64,000 nucleotides of DNA from Algoriphagus pacificus (GTDB lineage: Bacteria > Bacteroidota > Bacteroidia > Cytophagales > Cyclobacteriaceae), in NCBI RefSeq assembly GCF_017254845.1, contig NZ_JAFKCU010000001.1, positions 1,075,048 through 1,139,047 on the forward strand, written 5' to 3'. This document shows, piece after piece, positions 43,546 through 50,706 of the stretch. The notes beneath the pieces are model-generated. The model was not told the DNA's origin, made no database searches, and saw only the letters and a list, made by a program, of their open reading frames with translations. A program made the position numbers and the translations under genes. Positions within the stretch are counted from its first letter, which is position 1. Each line of letters opens with the position of its first letter.

Positions 43546-45105
43546 ATGATGGCTAACCGACCCCTAACCATGAATAAGATTCGACAGATTTTGAGAGGCC
43601 ATTTTGAAGGCCGTGGCACCAAACAGCTGAGCCAGATTACCGGGGTAGCCCGTAATACTGTTAAAAGTTATCTCAGACGGTTCAAAGAAACAACACTGAC
43701 TCACCAAGAAGTGGAATTGCTGTCTGATGAAGCACTTTCTGAGACGATTCTCGGCCCCCCTGCTCCCCAGCAGCAAAGTAAGCGACAGGAAATCCTGTCC
43801 GCTCTATTGCCCAAGATCTCCAAAGAACTCCGGCGCAAATGCATGACCCAGCAGCTACTATGGGAGGATTACATTGCCAAACACCCCCAGGGGTACCGCC
43901 CTAGCCAGTTCAAAGCCTATCTGAGCGAATACCTGAACCGGAGGAGCCTGACGATGCATTTTGAACACAAGGCCGGAGATAAGGTATTTATTAATTATGC
44001 CGGCAAGCCTCTCTACATCACCGACCCGGAGACAGGAGAGCATCTCCCCGAGCAGGTGTTTGTAGGCGTGCTTGGGTGTAGCCAATACACCTATCTGGAG
44101 GCTACACTGAGCCAAAAGAAAGAGGATTTTACAGAAAGTTGCCGCAGGATGCTGGAGTACTACGGAGGTGTTCCCAGAGCTATAGTCCCTGATAATCTGA
44201 AGTCGGCAGTTCAAAAGGGCAGTAGGTTTTCCCCTATACTTAACGAGACCTATGAATCCTTTGCAGAACATTATGGCACCGCCATTCTTCCCACACGTCC
44301 TCGCCAGCCAAGGGAAAAATCACTAGTGGAAGGCGCTGTTAAACTGGTTTATCAGCGGATCTATATTCATCTTCAGAACAAGGTGTTCTTTTCATTGGAA
44401 GGGCTCAATGAAGCATTAAAGCCACTTTTGGCTTCCTATAATGAACGTGCCCTCCGTGGAGAAGAAAGCCGCAGGGAACAGTTTGATCAGCTCGAACGGG
44501 AAAGTCTACAGGCACTTCCTGCCCTGCCTTACCAACTCATGCAGGTCAAAATCTCCACGGTAATGAAAAACACACACATCTGCCTGGCCGAGGATAAGCA
44601 CTACTATAGCGTTCCCCATCAGTTCATCGGCAAGAAAGTCAAAGTACTCTACAACAACGACCGGGTAGAGATTTTCTACCGGTACCATCGCATAGCCCAA
44701 CACAAAAGAGACCGGCGCAAGCACAAGTACACCACTTCTGCAGATCACCTGGCAGCAAGTCAGCGGTACGTATCCAGCTGGAATTATGACTATTTTGTCT
44801 GCGAAGGGAATAAGATCAGTAGTGAGGTCGGTGATTACATGGCCGCTCTGATGGAAACCAAACCCCATGCCGAGCAGGGCTACAAGTCCTGTGCAGGGAT
44901 CCTCCATCTGGCCAAAAAAGCCGGAACCTCCCGGCTGATCCAAGCCTGTAGACGGGCTGCCGAGTACGGGATCTATACTTATCCAATCATACAGGATATC
45001 CTTTCCAAGAACCTTGACGCCCTCAGCCCTGCTGAAGAACAGCCGGAGGACAATGCACTGACTCCCCACCACCATAACATCCGGGGTAAAGAATATTACA
45101 GTTAA
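43546..45105 (+). CDS. istA: IS21-family transposase IstA
   Basis: 519 residues. N-terminal helix-turn-helix (LTMNKIRQILRGHFEGRGTKQLSQITGVARNTVKSYLRRF), then a DDE integrase core: GDKVFINYAGKPLYI (first Asp region), GVPRAIVPDNLKSAV (second Asp), and PRQPREKSLVEGAV (Glu), followed by a C-terminal beta-barrel domain (VKISTVMKNTHICLAEDKHYYSVPHQFIGKKVKV). It cuts and joins the IS ends. GC content is clearly above that of the surrounding AT-rich genes. istB follows after 12 bases. Confidence 0.95.
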   Translation: MMANRPLTMNKIRQILRGHFEGRGTKQLSQITGVARNTVKSYLRRFKETTLTHQEVELLSDEALSETILGPPAPQQQSKRQEILSALLPKISKELRRKCMTQQLLWEDYIAKHPQGYRPSQFKAYLSEYLNRRSLTMHFEHKAGDKVFINYAGKPLYITDPETGEHLPEQVFVGVLGCSQYTYLEATLSQKKEDFTESCRRMLEYYGGVPRAIVPDNLKSAVQKGSRFSPILNETYESFAEHYGTAILPTRPRQPREKSLVEGAVKLVYQRIYIHLQNKVFFSLEGLNEALKPLLASYNERALRGEESRREQFDQLERESLQALPALPYQLMQVKISTVMKNTHICLAEDKHYYSVPHQFIGKKVKVLYNNDRVEIFYRYHRIAQHKRDRRKHKYTTSADHLAASQRYVSSWNYDYFVCEGNKISSEVGDYMAALMETKPHAEQGYKSCAGILHLAKKAGTSRLIQACRRAAEYGIYTYPIIQDILSKNLDALSPAEEQPEDNALTPHHHNIRGKEYYS

Positions 45106-45117
45106 AACCAAAAACAA

Positions 45118-45861
45118 ATGATCGAACAAACACTTGAAAAAATGAGAAAAATGAAGCTCTACGGTATGGTCCGAAGCTTTAAGCACGTAACCCAAACCCC
45201 GTCAATGGATCAGCTCACCCCAGACGAACTGATCCACTTATTGGTGGAAAACGAATGGGATGAACGCAAAAACAGGAGTATGGAACGAAGCCTGAGAAAC
45301 GCCAGATTCCGGTATAAAGCTACCATTGAGGGCCTTGACTTCCATCCGGAAAGAATGCTCGACAAAAATCAGCTGCTCCGACTGGCAGACGGCGGCTACA
45401 TCAAAAAGGGAGAGAACATACTGCTGACAGGAAGTACCGGAACAGGGAAAAGCTACCTTGCCTGTGCGCTGGGTAATCAAGCCTGCTCACAAGGGTACAA
45501 AGTACTATACACCAGTACCAACAGGTTGCTCACTCATCTGAAAATGGCAAAAGCTGATGGATCATCCATAAAAGAAATGATCAAGATAGAAAAGCAGGAT
45601 ATACTGATTTTGGATGATTTTGGAATCCAACCTCTGGACATTCAGAGCAGAATGCTGCTGATGGAAATCATCGAAGACCGGCACGGGAAAAAGTCAACCA
45701 TCATCACCTCTCAACTACCCGTTAACGCCTGGTATGAAGTGATCGGTGATCAGACCTTGGCAGATGCAATTCTCGACAGGATCGTGCACGATGCACACCG
45801 CATGGAACTCCAGGGTGAGTCTCTGAGAAAAAAACGAAAAATAAACCAAGACAACTCTTAA
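45118..45861 (+). CDS. istB: IS21-family helper ATPase IstB
   Basis: 247 residues, DnaC/IstB-type AAA+ ATPase: Walker A LTGSTGTGKSYLACALG, Walker B ILILDDFGIQPLD, sensor IITSQLPVNAWYEVIGDQTLADAILDRIVHDAHRMEL. IstB selects and bends target DNA and activates IstA. Frame and length are complete. It is the last gene of the element, ending about 50 bases before the right repeats. Confidence 0.95.
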   Translation: MIEQTLEKMRKMKLYGMVRSFKHVTQTPSMDQLTPDELIHLLVENEWDERKNRSMERSLRNARFRYKATIEGLDFHPERMLDKNQLLRLADGGYIKKGENILLTGSTGTGKSYLACALGNQACSQGYKVLYTSTNRLLTHLKMAKADGSSIKEMIKIEKQDILILDDFGIQPLDIQSRMLLMEIIEDRHGKKSTIITSQLPVNAWYEVIGDQTLADAILDRIVHDAHRMELQGESLRKKRKINQDNS

Positions 45862-45904
45862 ATTAGCCGCAAAGAAAACCCACTTTTCTGACCCAAAAAT
45901 ACAA

Positions 45905-46624
45905 CTAACTCAAGGGGGTCAATTTCCAGCGGCGACAGGGGGTCAATTTAATCGGCATATGCACCAAGGGAACTGTTGCTTGGTTTTTAATGAAAATGGA
46001 TGTTTCTGATAATTGTTTGCTCCATAAATCACTGTGATAATTTACCAGTAACTGACTTTCTAGTAAATAGTCCCATATGATCTCTTTGTCATGGAATGAT
46101 ACATCAGGGAAAGCTCTTAGTACACGGGCTTGGTCCAATTCTGGATCATGAAAGGCCAATTCTTTAAGTTTTTGAATCAAGGGCCCATCTTGGACTTTTG
46201 AGTACCTCCATTCTTCCTTTTCTCTATCGAAGTTCCAAAATCTCCATCCATCCGACCATGGCTGTATACTTGGGTTGAGCCAGTAAAACCCCGAATTATC
46301 TTTATACTCTTTGATTTGTACTTCTTCAACTGAACTTGCAGATGGAATTTCAGAGCTCTCATTCAATTCATTTTCCCAATTTGCAATTCCTACTCCCGCC
46401 CATTTTCCAAACGGAGTGGGTCTATATCTCCCTCTTATTAGATACTTATAAACTGACTTTTGTTCCTTGTCAGAAAGCTGATCCGGTAGTTTTTTGTGAA
46501 TGCTCTTAAATAGATCCTGACTTGATAGCTGGATTCTTTCAAGGATTTCAGGCCAATGTTTTTGAATGGCCTCAAAATCATGAATATCAAAATTTATAAG
46601 AGGAGATCTAAATAGGAGAGACAT
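45905..46624 (-). pseudogene. Lantibiotic dehydratase (LanB) N-terminal fragment, cut by IS21
   Basis: The frame encodes about 222 native residues from MSLLFRSPLINFDIHDF, then reads into the IS end (after about 45958) for a last few foreign residues. The hallmark KYLIRGRYRPTPFGKWAGVG is the LanB N-terminal signature. LanB uses glutamyl-tRNA to dehydrate Ser and Thr in lanthipeptide precursors and normally has 600-1000 residues, so more than half is missing. The rest is not found on the far side of the IS element, which points to deletion or rearrangement through IS copies. The ATG at 46624 is preferred over 46639. Its base composition is nearer to the host than to the AT-rich peptide operon. 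Confidence 0.8.
45914..45949 (-). repeat. Right multiple terminal repeats of IS21
   Basis: Two copies of GGGGGTCAATTT start at 45914 and 45938, 24 bases apart and inverted relative to the left repeats. Confidence 0.8.
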
Positions 46625-46641
46625 GCTTTTTTCTCCCAATC

Positions 46642-46800
46642 CTAAAAGTTTTGGATTCGAATTTCCAGTTCATTTGATTTATCATTGAAATCAAAGGACA
46701 AATCCGAAATCTCAAAGGATAAAAGAACTGCATGCTTTACAGATTTTGTAGATCTTGACAAAATCCTAGGTATTGCAAAGCTATAGCAAAAGGGATGCAT
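46642..46800 (-). CDS. Small open frame upstream of the LanB fragment
   Basis: 52 residues (from ATG 46800), 17 bases upstream of the LanB fragment start on the same strand, with AGGAG-like ribosome sites before both. It starts MHPFCYSFAIPRILSRST and shows no Gly-Gly leader, no clear signal peptide and one Cys. The position suggests a partner in the same operon, possibly an unusual precursor or the remnant end of an upstream gene, but it may be a chance frame. Confidence 0.25.
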   Translation of the reverse strand: MHPFCYSFAIPRILSRSTKSVKHAVLLSFEISDLSFDFNDKSNELEIRIQNF

Positions 46801-46966
46801 CCTAATAGCTCCTTTATATATACGCAATAGATAAGCTGGGTTTAGTCTATATTTTCTATACAGTGCTCAAGTTTTACTTTGTTTCCATAGATTCCACTTT
46901 TGTTTTGATTTACAGATAGATAGCTCCAGATTTCTGCCATGTTTCACTAAAAAATAATAGAACGAT

Positions 46967-47272
46967 ATGGCTAAACAAGCTGGATATATCAAACTGGAAG
47001 GCACCATGGGTGACCTGACATTTTATAAAAACCGTGATGGAAAATTCATCGCCAGGCGTAAAGGTGGGGTCTCTAAAAAAAGGATCCAAAATGATCCTCG
47101 CTTTCAAAGGACTCGGGAAAACCTAAAGGAATTTGCGGTCGCTGCTTCATCAGCCAAATTCCTCAAAAATGCTTTCAGGGAAATTGAATTAAAGTCCAAT
47201 GGAGGCAAACTTCATAACAGACTTTACTCAACTGCGATGAAAGTCGTCAAATCAGATCCTGTTTCACCATGA
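46967..47272 (+). CDS. Hypothetical protein, first of small-gene cassette
   Basis: 101 residues, basic. The pattern KQAGYIKLEGTMGDLTFYKNRDGKFIARRKGGV then RIQNDPRFQRTRENLKEFAVAASSAKFLKNAFRE is shared by a family of small Bacteroidota hypothetical proteins that I recall as widespread, without known function. No signal peptide or membrane segment. It is followed by three to four small genes with similar spacing, forming a cassette that may be phage-derived. Confidence 0.7.
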   Translation: MAKQAGYIKLEGTMGDLTFYKNRDGKFIARRKGGVSKKRIQNDPRFQRTRENLKEFAVAASSAKFLKNAFREIELKSNGGKLHNRLYSTAMKVVKSDPVSP

Positions 47273-47299
47273 GGAGAAAGAAAATTTGAATTGGGAAAT

Positions 47300-47713
47300 A
47301 TGGATCTCTTAAAGGGATTTGAGTTCTCTGAAAAGTCGGCTTTGAGAAACGTGCTTAAAGTCAATTTGGACGTGATCGAGGATGCTGCTTCTGTATCAGT
47401 GACGATTCAAGAATTGGTCCCATCAAAATATCTGGTCTATTCACAGGGATCTACTTATTACCGGATTTCATTGATCAGGGCAGGTGTTGACTTTACTCTT
47501 CAATCTTACGATACAGAAACGGCTTCCACTCCTGCAATGGCAATCGTGAATGTTACTGTTCCAGAGGTAAGCTTGACTTTGCCCAAACCAGGTGTCGCTG
47601 GCAAGAAGTATTTCTTCGCTCTTGCAATAGAATTCTTCCTAGATGTAAATGGAGATCAGTACGACATGAACGACATCTCCCAAAATCCGGCAGCAATCCT
47701 AGCTGTCAGCTAA
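47300..47713 (+). CDS. Hypothetical protein in small-gene cassette
   Basis: 137 residues from the ATG at 47300 (a TTG at 47291 is possible). It is beta-rich with alternating hydrophobic residues (SVSVTIQELVPSKYLVYS, VNVTVPEVSLTLPKPGVAGKKYFFALAIEFFLD), like a small structural or binding domain. No family recognised. It lies 27 bases after the previous gene and 3 bases before the DUF5675 gene. Confidence 0.65.
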   Translation: MDLLKGFEFSEKSALRNVLKVNLDVIEDAASVSVTIQELVPSKYLVYSQGSTYYRISLIRAGVDFTLQSYDTETASTPAMAIVNVTVPEVSLTLPKPGVAGKKYFFALAIEFFLDVNGDQYDMNDISQNPAAILAVS

Positions 47714-47716
47714 ACA

Positions 47717-48163
47717 ATGGACTTGGTATTGGACCGGGAATATTTTCCCGGAGGAACGAACGGTGTCTTTTTGCTGGATGGGAAAATTCTTTGCTATTGC
47801 ATCGAGGCCCCATCTGACTTCTTCAGGCAGGGAATATCCTGCATTCCCGAAGGAATTTATGAACTGGATTTGATTTCAAATAAAACATCAAAGGAAATCA
47901 GACTCTTCAATTGTCCTAATGGGATCAGATCCCATGAAAGTTCTGAAGTCGCAATAAGCACCAGAAACCTGGATCAAAACATCATCCTGGTGTCTGAAAT
48001 TACAGGAGAGGGAATGGGTAAGCCCAGTAAAAAGGCGGAAACTAGCTTCCTTCACTTGATAGAGCAGGCACTAAAGAAAGGTGAAAAGGTCACACTGGAG
48101 ATAAGGAGCTGTCCAGATAATGCCTTGAACCTGACCTGCCATCAAATAGAATGGATGGACTGA
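47717..48163 (+). CDS. DUF5675 family protein
   Basis: 148 residues. The start MDLVLDREYFPGGTNGVFLLDGKILCYCIEAP followed by GISCIPEGIYELDL fits DUF5675, a family that occurs in phage and in Bacteroidota cassettes next to small membrane proteins; a cell-wall or lysis role is suspected but not proven. The gene overlaps the next frame by 13 bases (ATGGATGGACTGA), so the two are coupled. Confidence 0.75.
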   Translation: MDLVLDREYFPGGTNGVFLLDGKILCYCIEAPSDFFRQGISCIPEGIYELDLISNKTSKEIRLFNCPNGIRSHESSEVAISTRNLDQNIILVSEITGEGMGKPSKKAETSFLHLIEQALKKGEKVTLEIRSCPDNALNLTCHQIEWMD

Positions 48164-48354
48164 TGTTTCAGGCAGTAGGAGGGGTCATCGCACTCCTCCT
48201 CACTGTCATTGCCTACTTCCTGAATCTCCTTATTCAGGATTTCAGACAGCTGAATAAAGAACTTTCAAAACTGAAGGAACTCTTTATCAGGTTGGAAGCC
48301 GAGCAAATTCTGCTCAAGAGTATGGTTCAACGCACCCGCAGTCCGCCAAGTTAG
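48151..48354 (+). CDS. Small holin/XhlA-like membrane protein
   Basis: 67 residues: an N-terminal transmembrane helix (AVGGVIALLLTVIAYFLNLLI) followed by a coiled-coil helix (LNKELSKLKELFIRLEAEQILLKSM) and a short basic tail. The layout recalls haemolysin XhlA or spanin-like phage lysis proteins. It overlaps the DUF5675 gene. Confidence 0.6.
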   Translation: MDGLMFQAVGGVIALLLTVIAYFLNLLIQDFRQLNKELSKLKELFIRLEAEQILLKSMVQRTRSPPS

Positions 48355-48559
48355 TAATCAGCCAACCTCGTTGCGATCCCGAGAATCGAGAGAAGCAATC
48401 TCGTTCTACTGGAGCTTGATTAGAAGACAGGTTTCAGTTTACATTGGTCTACAACAAGTCGCAAGTTGTCGATTCCTAAACCTTCATGGGGTGTAGAAAT
48501 ACATCCGACTCCGGTCATATGACATCATATATCATACACCATAAATCATACATCAAAAA
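48355..48559. other. Gap in cassette with degenerate repeat-like sequence
   Basis: 205 bases without a gene. The part 48366-48410 (around GAGAATCGAGAGAAGCAATCTCG, shown here only by place) resembles REP-like dispersed repeats of Bacteroidota, and 48520-48555 repeats ATCATACA-type words (CATATATCATACACC, AAATCATACATC). Confidence 0.3.
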
Positions 48560-48811
48560 ATGAACATTCTAAATGAAATAGCATCTAGGGCTTCCGCCCC
48601 AACACCTCCGTTTTTCCAAAAAGTAAAGAAAATCGGATTGATCATCGCAGCAGTAGGAACAGCTGTGATCACTGCACCGGGCAGTATCCCGGCAGTCCTG
48701 CTGACCTATGCAGGTTATGCAATCACAGCTGGTACAGTGCTGGTCAGCATCGCCCAACTCACAGTAGATGAGGAAAAGCAGGAAATAAATTTTCATCAGG
48801 TAGTGAAGTAA
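48560..48811 (+). CDS. Small hydrophobic protein, end of cassette
   Basis: 83 residues with two hydrophobic segments (IGLIIAAVGTAVITAPGSIPAVLLTYAGYAITAGTVLVSIA), compatible with two helices as in holins, and short polar ends. No family recognised; similar small proteins often close this kind of cassette. A strong terminator follows. Confidence 0.6.
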   Translation: MNILNEIASRASAPTPPFFQKVKKIGLIIAAVGTAVITAPGSIPAVLLTYAGYAITAGTVLVSIAQLTVDEEKQEINFHQVVK

Positions 48812-48824
48812 GTTAATCTAATTA

Positions 48825-48858
48825 AAAAGGCAGGAATCAATGTTTTCCTGCTTTTTTA
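48825..48858 (+). terminator. Rho-independent terminator after cassette
   Basis: GGCAGGAA pairs with TTCCTGC around an A/T loop, preceded by A residues and followed by six T. Confidence 0.85.
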
Positions 48859-48982
48859 AGAATGAATTAAGTTAGAACTTCACATTTCTATAACTCTAGA
48901 TAATTTGTGTTATCTAAAGTTTAGGGGTTTTCCGCTCCTATTTTCAAGAAATATGAAATAGGACTGCTGACGATAATTTTTC

Positions 48983-48990
48983 TATTTTTG
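48983..48990 (+). promoter_or_regulatory. Bacteroidota -7 box (TATTTTTG), prfA promoter
   Basis: Exact TAnnTTTG match, 18 bases upstream of the prfA start codon, so the leader would be very short. A -33 box is not evident. Confidence 0.5.
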
Positions 48991-49008
48991 CAAGGCGAAA
49001 GAAAAATT

Positions 49009-50085
49009 ATGCTGGATAAATTACAAGCCCTAAAAGATAGATTTGAAGAGGTCGGTCAATTGATCGTTTTGCCAGAAAGTATGGCAGATATGAGCAAATA
49101 CACCAAGCTGACCAAAGAGTACAAGGATCTGGAAAAGATCGTTGAAGTCTATGATGAATATCGCTTGGTATTACAGAATTTAACCAGTTCCAAGGAGCTT
49201 TTGGATAAGGAAAAAGATCCAGAATTCAGGGAAATGGCAAAGGCTGAAATTGATGACCTTCGAGATAGAAAGGAGCTACTTGAAGAAGATTTAAAACAAC
49301 TTTTGATTCCAAAGGACCCGAATGATTCCAAAGATTGTATCCTTGAAATACGAGGTGGATCCGGTGGAGATGAAGCTTCAATTTTTGCTGGGGATCTTTT
49401 TAGAATGTACGAGCGCTTCTGCGAAATGCAAGGTTGGAAGCTGACAGTATTGGATTTGACTTTTGGTTCTGCTGGTGGATACAAAGAAATTATTGCTACT
49501 GTTTCTGGGGCAGATGTCTACGGTATGTTGAAATATGAATCGGGTGTACATCGGGTTCAGCGAGTGCCTGCCACAGAATCTCAGGGTAGAGTTCATACGT
49601 CTGCTGCCTCAGTGGCAGTACTTCCGGAGATGGATGAAGTGGAAGTTCACTTGGATATGAACGACGTCAGAAAAGACACATTTTGTTCCTCAGGACCAGG
49701 TGGACAATCCGTAAATACTACCTATTCCGCGGTTCGTTTAACACACGCACCTACGGGTTTGGTGGTGACCTGCCAAGATGAAAAGTCTCAAATCAAAAAC
49801 TTCGAAAAAGCATTGAAAGTGTTGAGGTCCAGAATCTATGAAATAGAATTGGCTAAACACAATGAGGCTGTAGGAGCGCAAAGAAGATCAATGGTTGGAA
49901 GCGGAGACCGGGCTGATAAAATCCGGACTTATAACTATTCGCAGTCCAGAGTGACAGACCATCGAATCAATAAAACTGTCTATAATCTACCAGATGTAAT
50001 GGATGGGCATATCGAGGAATTTATATCTGCTTTGCGTCTTGCCGAAAATCTTGAGAAGATGCAAACCAGCGGCATGGAAGATTAG
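49009..50085 (+). CDS. prfA: Peptide chain release factor 1
   Basis: 358 residues from the ATG at 49009 (MLDKLQALKDRFEEV), which fits the family better than the earlier in-frame start at 48988. It recognises UAA and UAG stop codons and triggers peptide release. The GGQ motif sits in CSSGPGGQSVNTTYSAVRLTH, and the codon-recognition PxT motif in RVPATESQGRVHTSAA. RF1-specific features (rather than RF2) include PAT and the absence of a programmed frameshift. The gene stands alone. Confidence 0.96.
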   Translation: MLDKLQALKDRFEEVGQLIVLPESMADMSKYTKLTKEYKDLEKIVEVYDEYRLVLQNLTSSKELLDKEKDPEFREMAKAEIDDLRDRKELLEEDLKQLLIPKDPNDSKDCILEIRGGSGGDEASIFAGDLFRMYERFCEMQGWKLTVLDLTFGSAGGYKEIIATVSGADVYGMLKYESGVHRVQRVPATESQGRVHTSAASVAVLPEMDEVEVHLDMNDVRKDTFCSSGPGGQSVNTTYSAVRLTHAPTGLVVTCQDEKSQIKNFEKALKVLRSRIYEIELAKHNEAVGAQRRSMVGSGDRADKIRTYNYSQSRVTDHRINKTVYNLPDVMDGHIEEFISALRLAENLEKMQTSGMED

Positions 50086-50170
50086 GTAGATTGTTTGTAC
50101 GAATATTTGTTGCAATTTTATTGTTTCTGAAATAAGCCTATTAACTTAAGGAATAAACCAAACGACTTTT

Positions 50171-50704
50171 ATGAATATCGCCGGAGAAAGAGAAATTAAT
50201 TTAGTGACTTGGAATGAATCCCATTTCCATCAGCTCTATCCCCTGGCGAATAATCCCAAAATTGCCATGAACCTGAGGGACAGTTTTCCTCAGCCTTACA
50301 CCATTCACGATGCCAGGCATTGGATCGAGCACAATCAAAAATTCAATCCACCTCAAAATTTCGCCATAGAATTTGAAGGAAAATTAGCAGGAGCAATTGG
50401 ATGCGATCGAGGGAAAGATGAACTCAGAACCAACATGGAATTGGGTTTCTGGATCGGTGAACCATTTTGGGGTAAAGGAATCGCTTCTGAAGCTGTAAAG
50501 CTTTATACCAAATTCATTTTTGAAAAATTCGATATTCAGAGAATTTATGCCCAAGTCTATGATTTTAACGGGCAGTCTATGAATGTTTTAGAAAAAGCCG
50601 GATATATTCCTGAGGCTATCCTAAAGAAAGCTTTTATAAAAAATGGAATCATAGGTGATATCTTCCAATATGTGATTGTAAGAGGGGAATCGGCGACTCC
50701 ATAA
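50171..50704 (+). CDS. GNAT acetyltransferase (RimJ/RimL-like)
   Basis: 177 residues. The acetyl-CoA-binding region is visible in MELGFWIGEPFWGKGIASEAVKLYTKFIFEKFDIQRIYAQV (motif A, GKGIASEA) and NGQSMNVLEKAGYIPEA (motif B). This is the acetyltransf_3 group, related to ribosomal-protein N-acetyltransferases. The substrate is unknown. It ends two bases before the end of the convergent YCF48-type gene. Confidence 0.9.
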   Translation: MNIAGEREINLVTWNESHFHQLYPLANNPKIAMNLRDSFPQPYTIHDARHWIEHNQKFNPPQNFAIEFEGKLAGAIGCDRGKDELRTNMELGFWIGEPFWGKGIASEAVKLYTKFIFEKFDIQRIYAQVYDFNGQSMNVLEKAGYIPEAILKKAFIKNGIIGDIFQYVIVRGESATP

Positions 50705-50706
50705 AC

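Larger units (their letters stand above)
43406..45957 (+). mobile_element. IS21-family insertion sequence
   Basis: An istA-istB pair flanked by ends that carry repeated copies of CAAATTGACCCC: three at the left (43413, 43437, 43461) and two inverted at the right (45914, 45938), each 24 bases apart. The right end finishes ...CGGCA at 45957, giving the TG...CA terminus expected; the left end is less clear (about 43398-43408). Both genes have intact frames, so the element may be active. No target-site duplication is seen, and it has truncated a lantibiotic dehydratase gene at its right side. Confidence 0.88.

Noticed and set aside
43564-45480. Long minus-strand frames inside the IS21 genes
   Set aside because: They are shadows of the higher-GC istA and istB frames and show no domains.
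48366-48555. CRISPR-like or tandem repeat array in the cassette gap
   Set aside because: The repeated words are short, degenerate and not spaced regularly, with no spacers.
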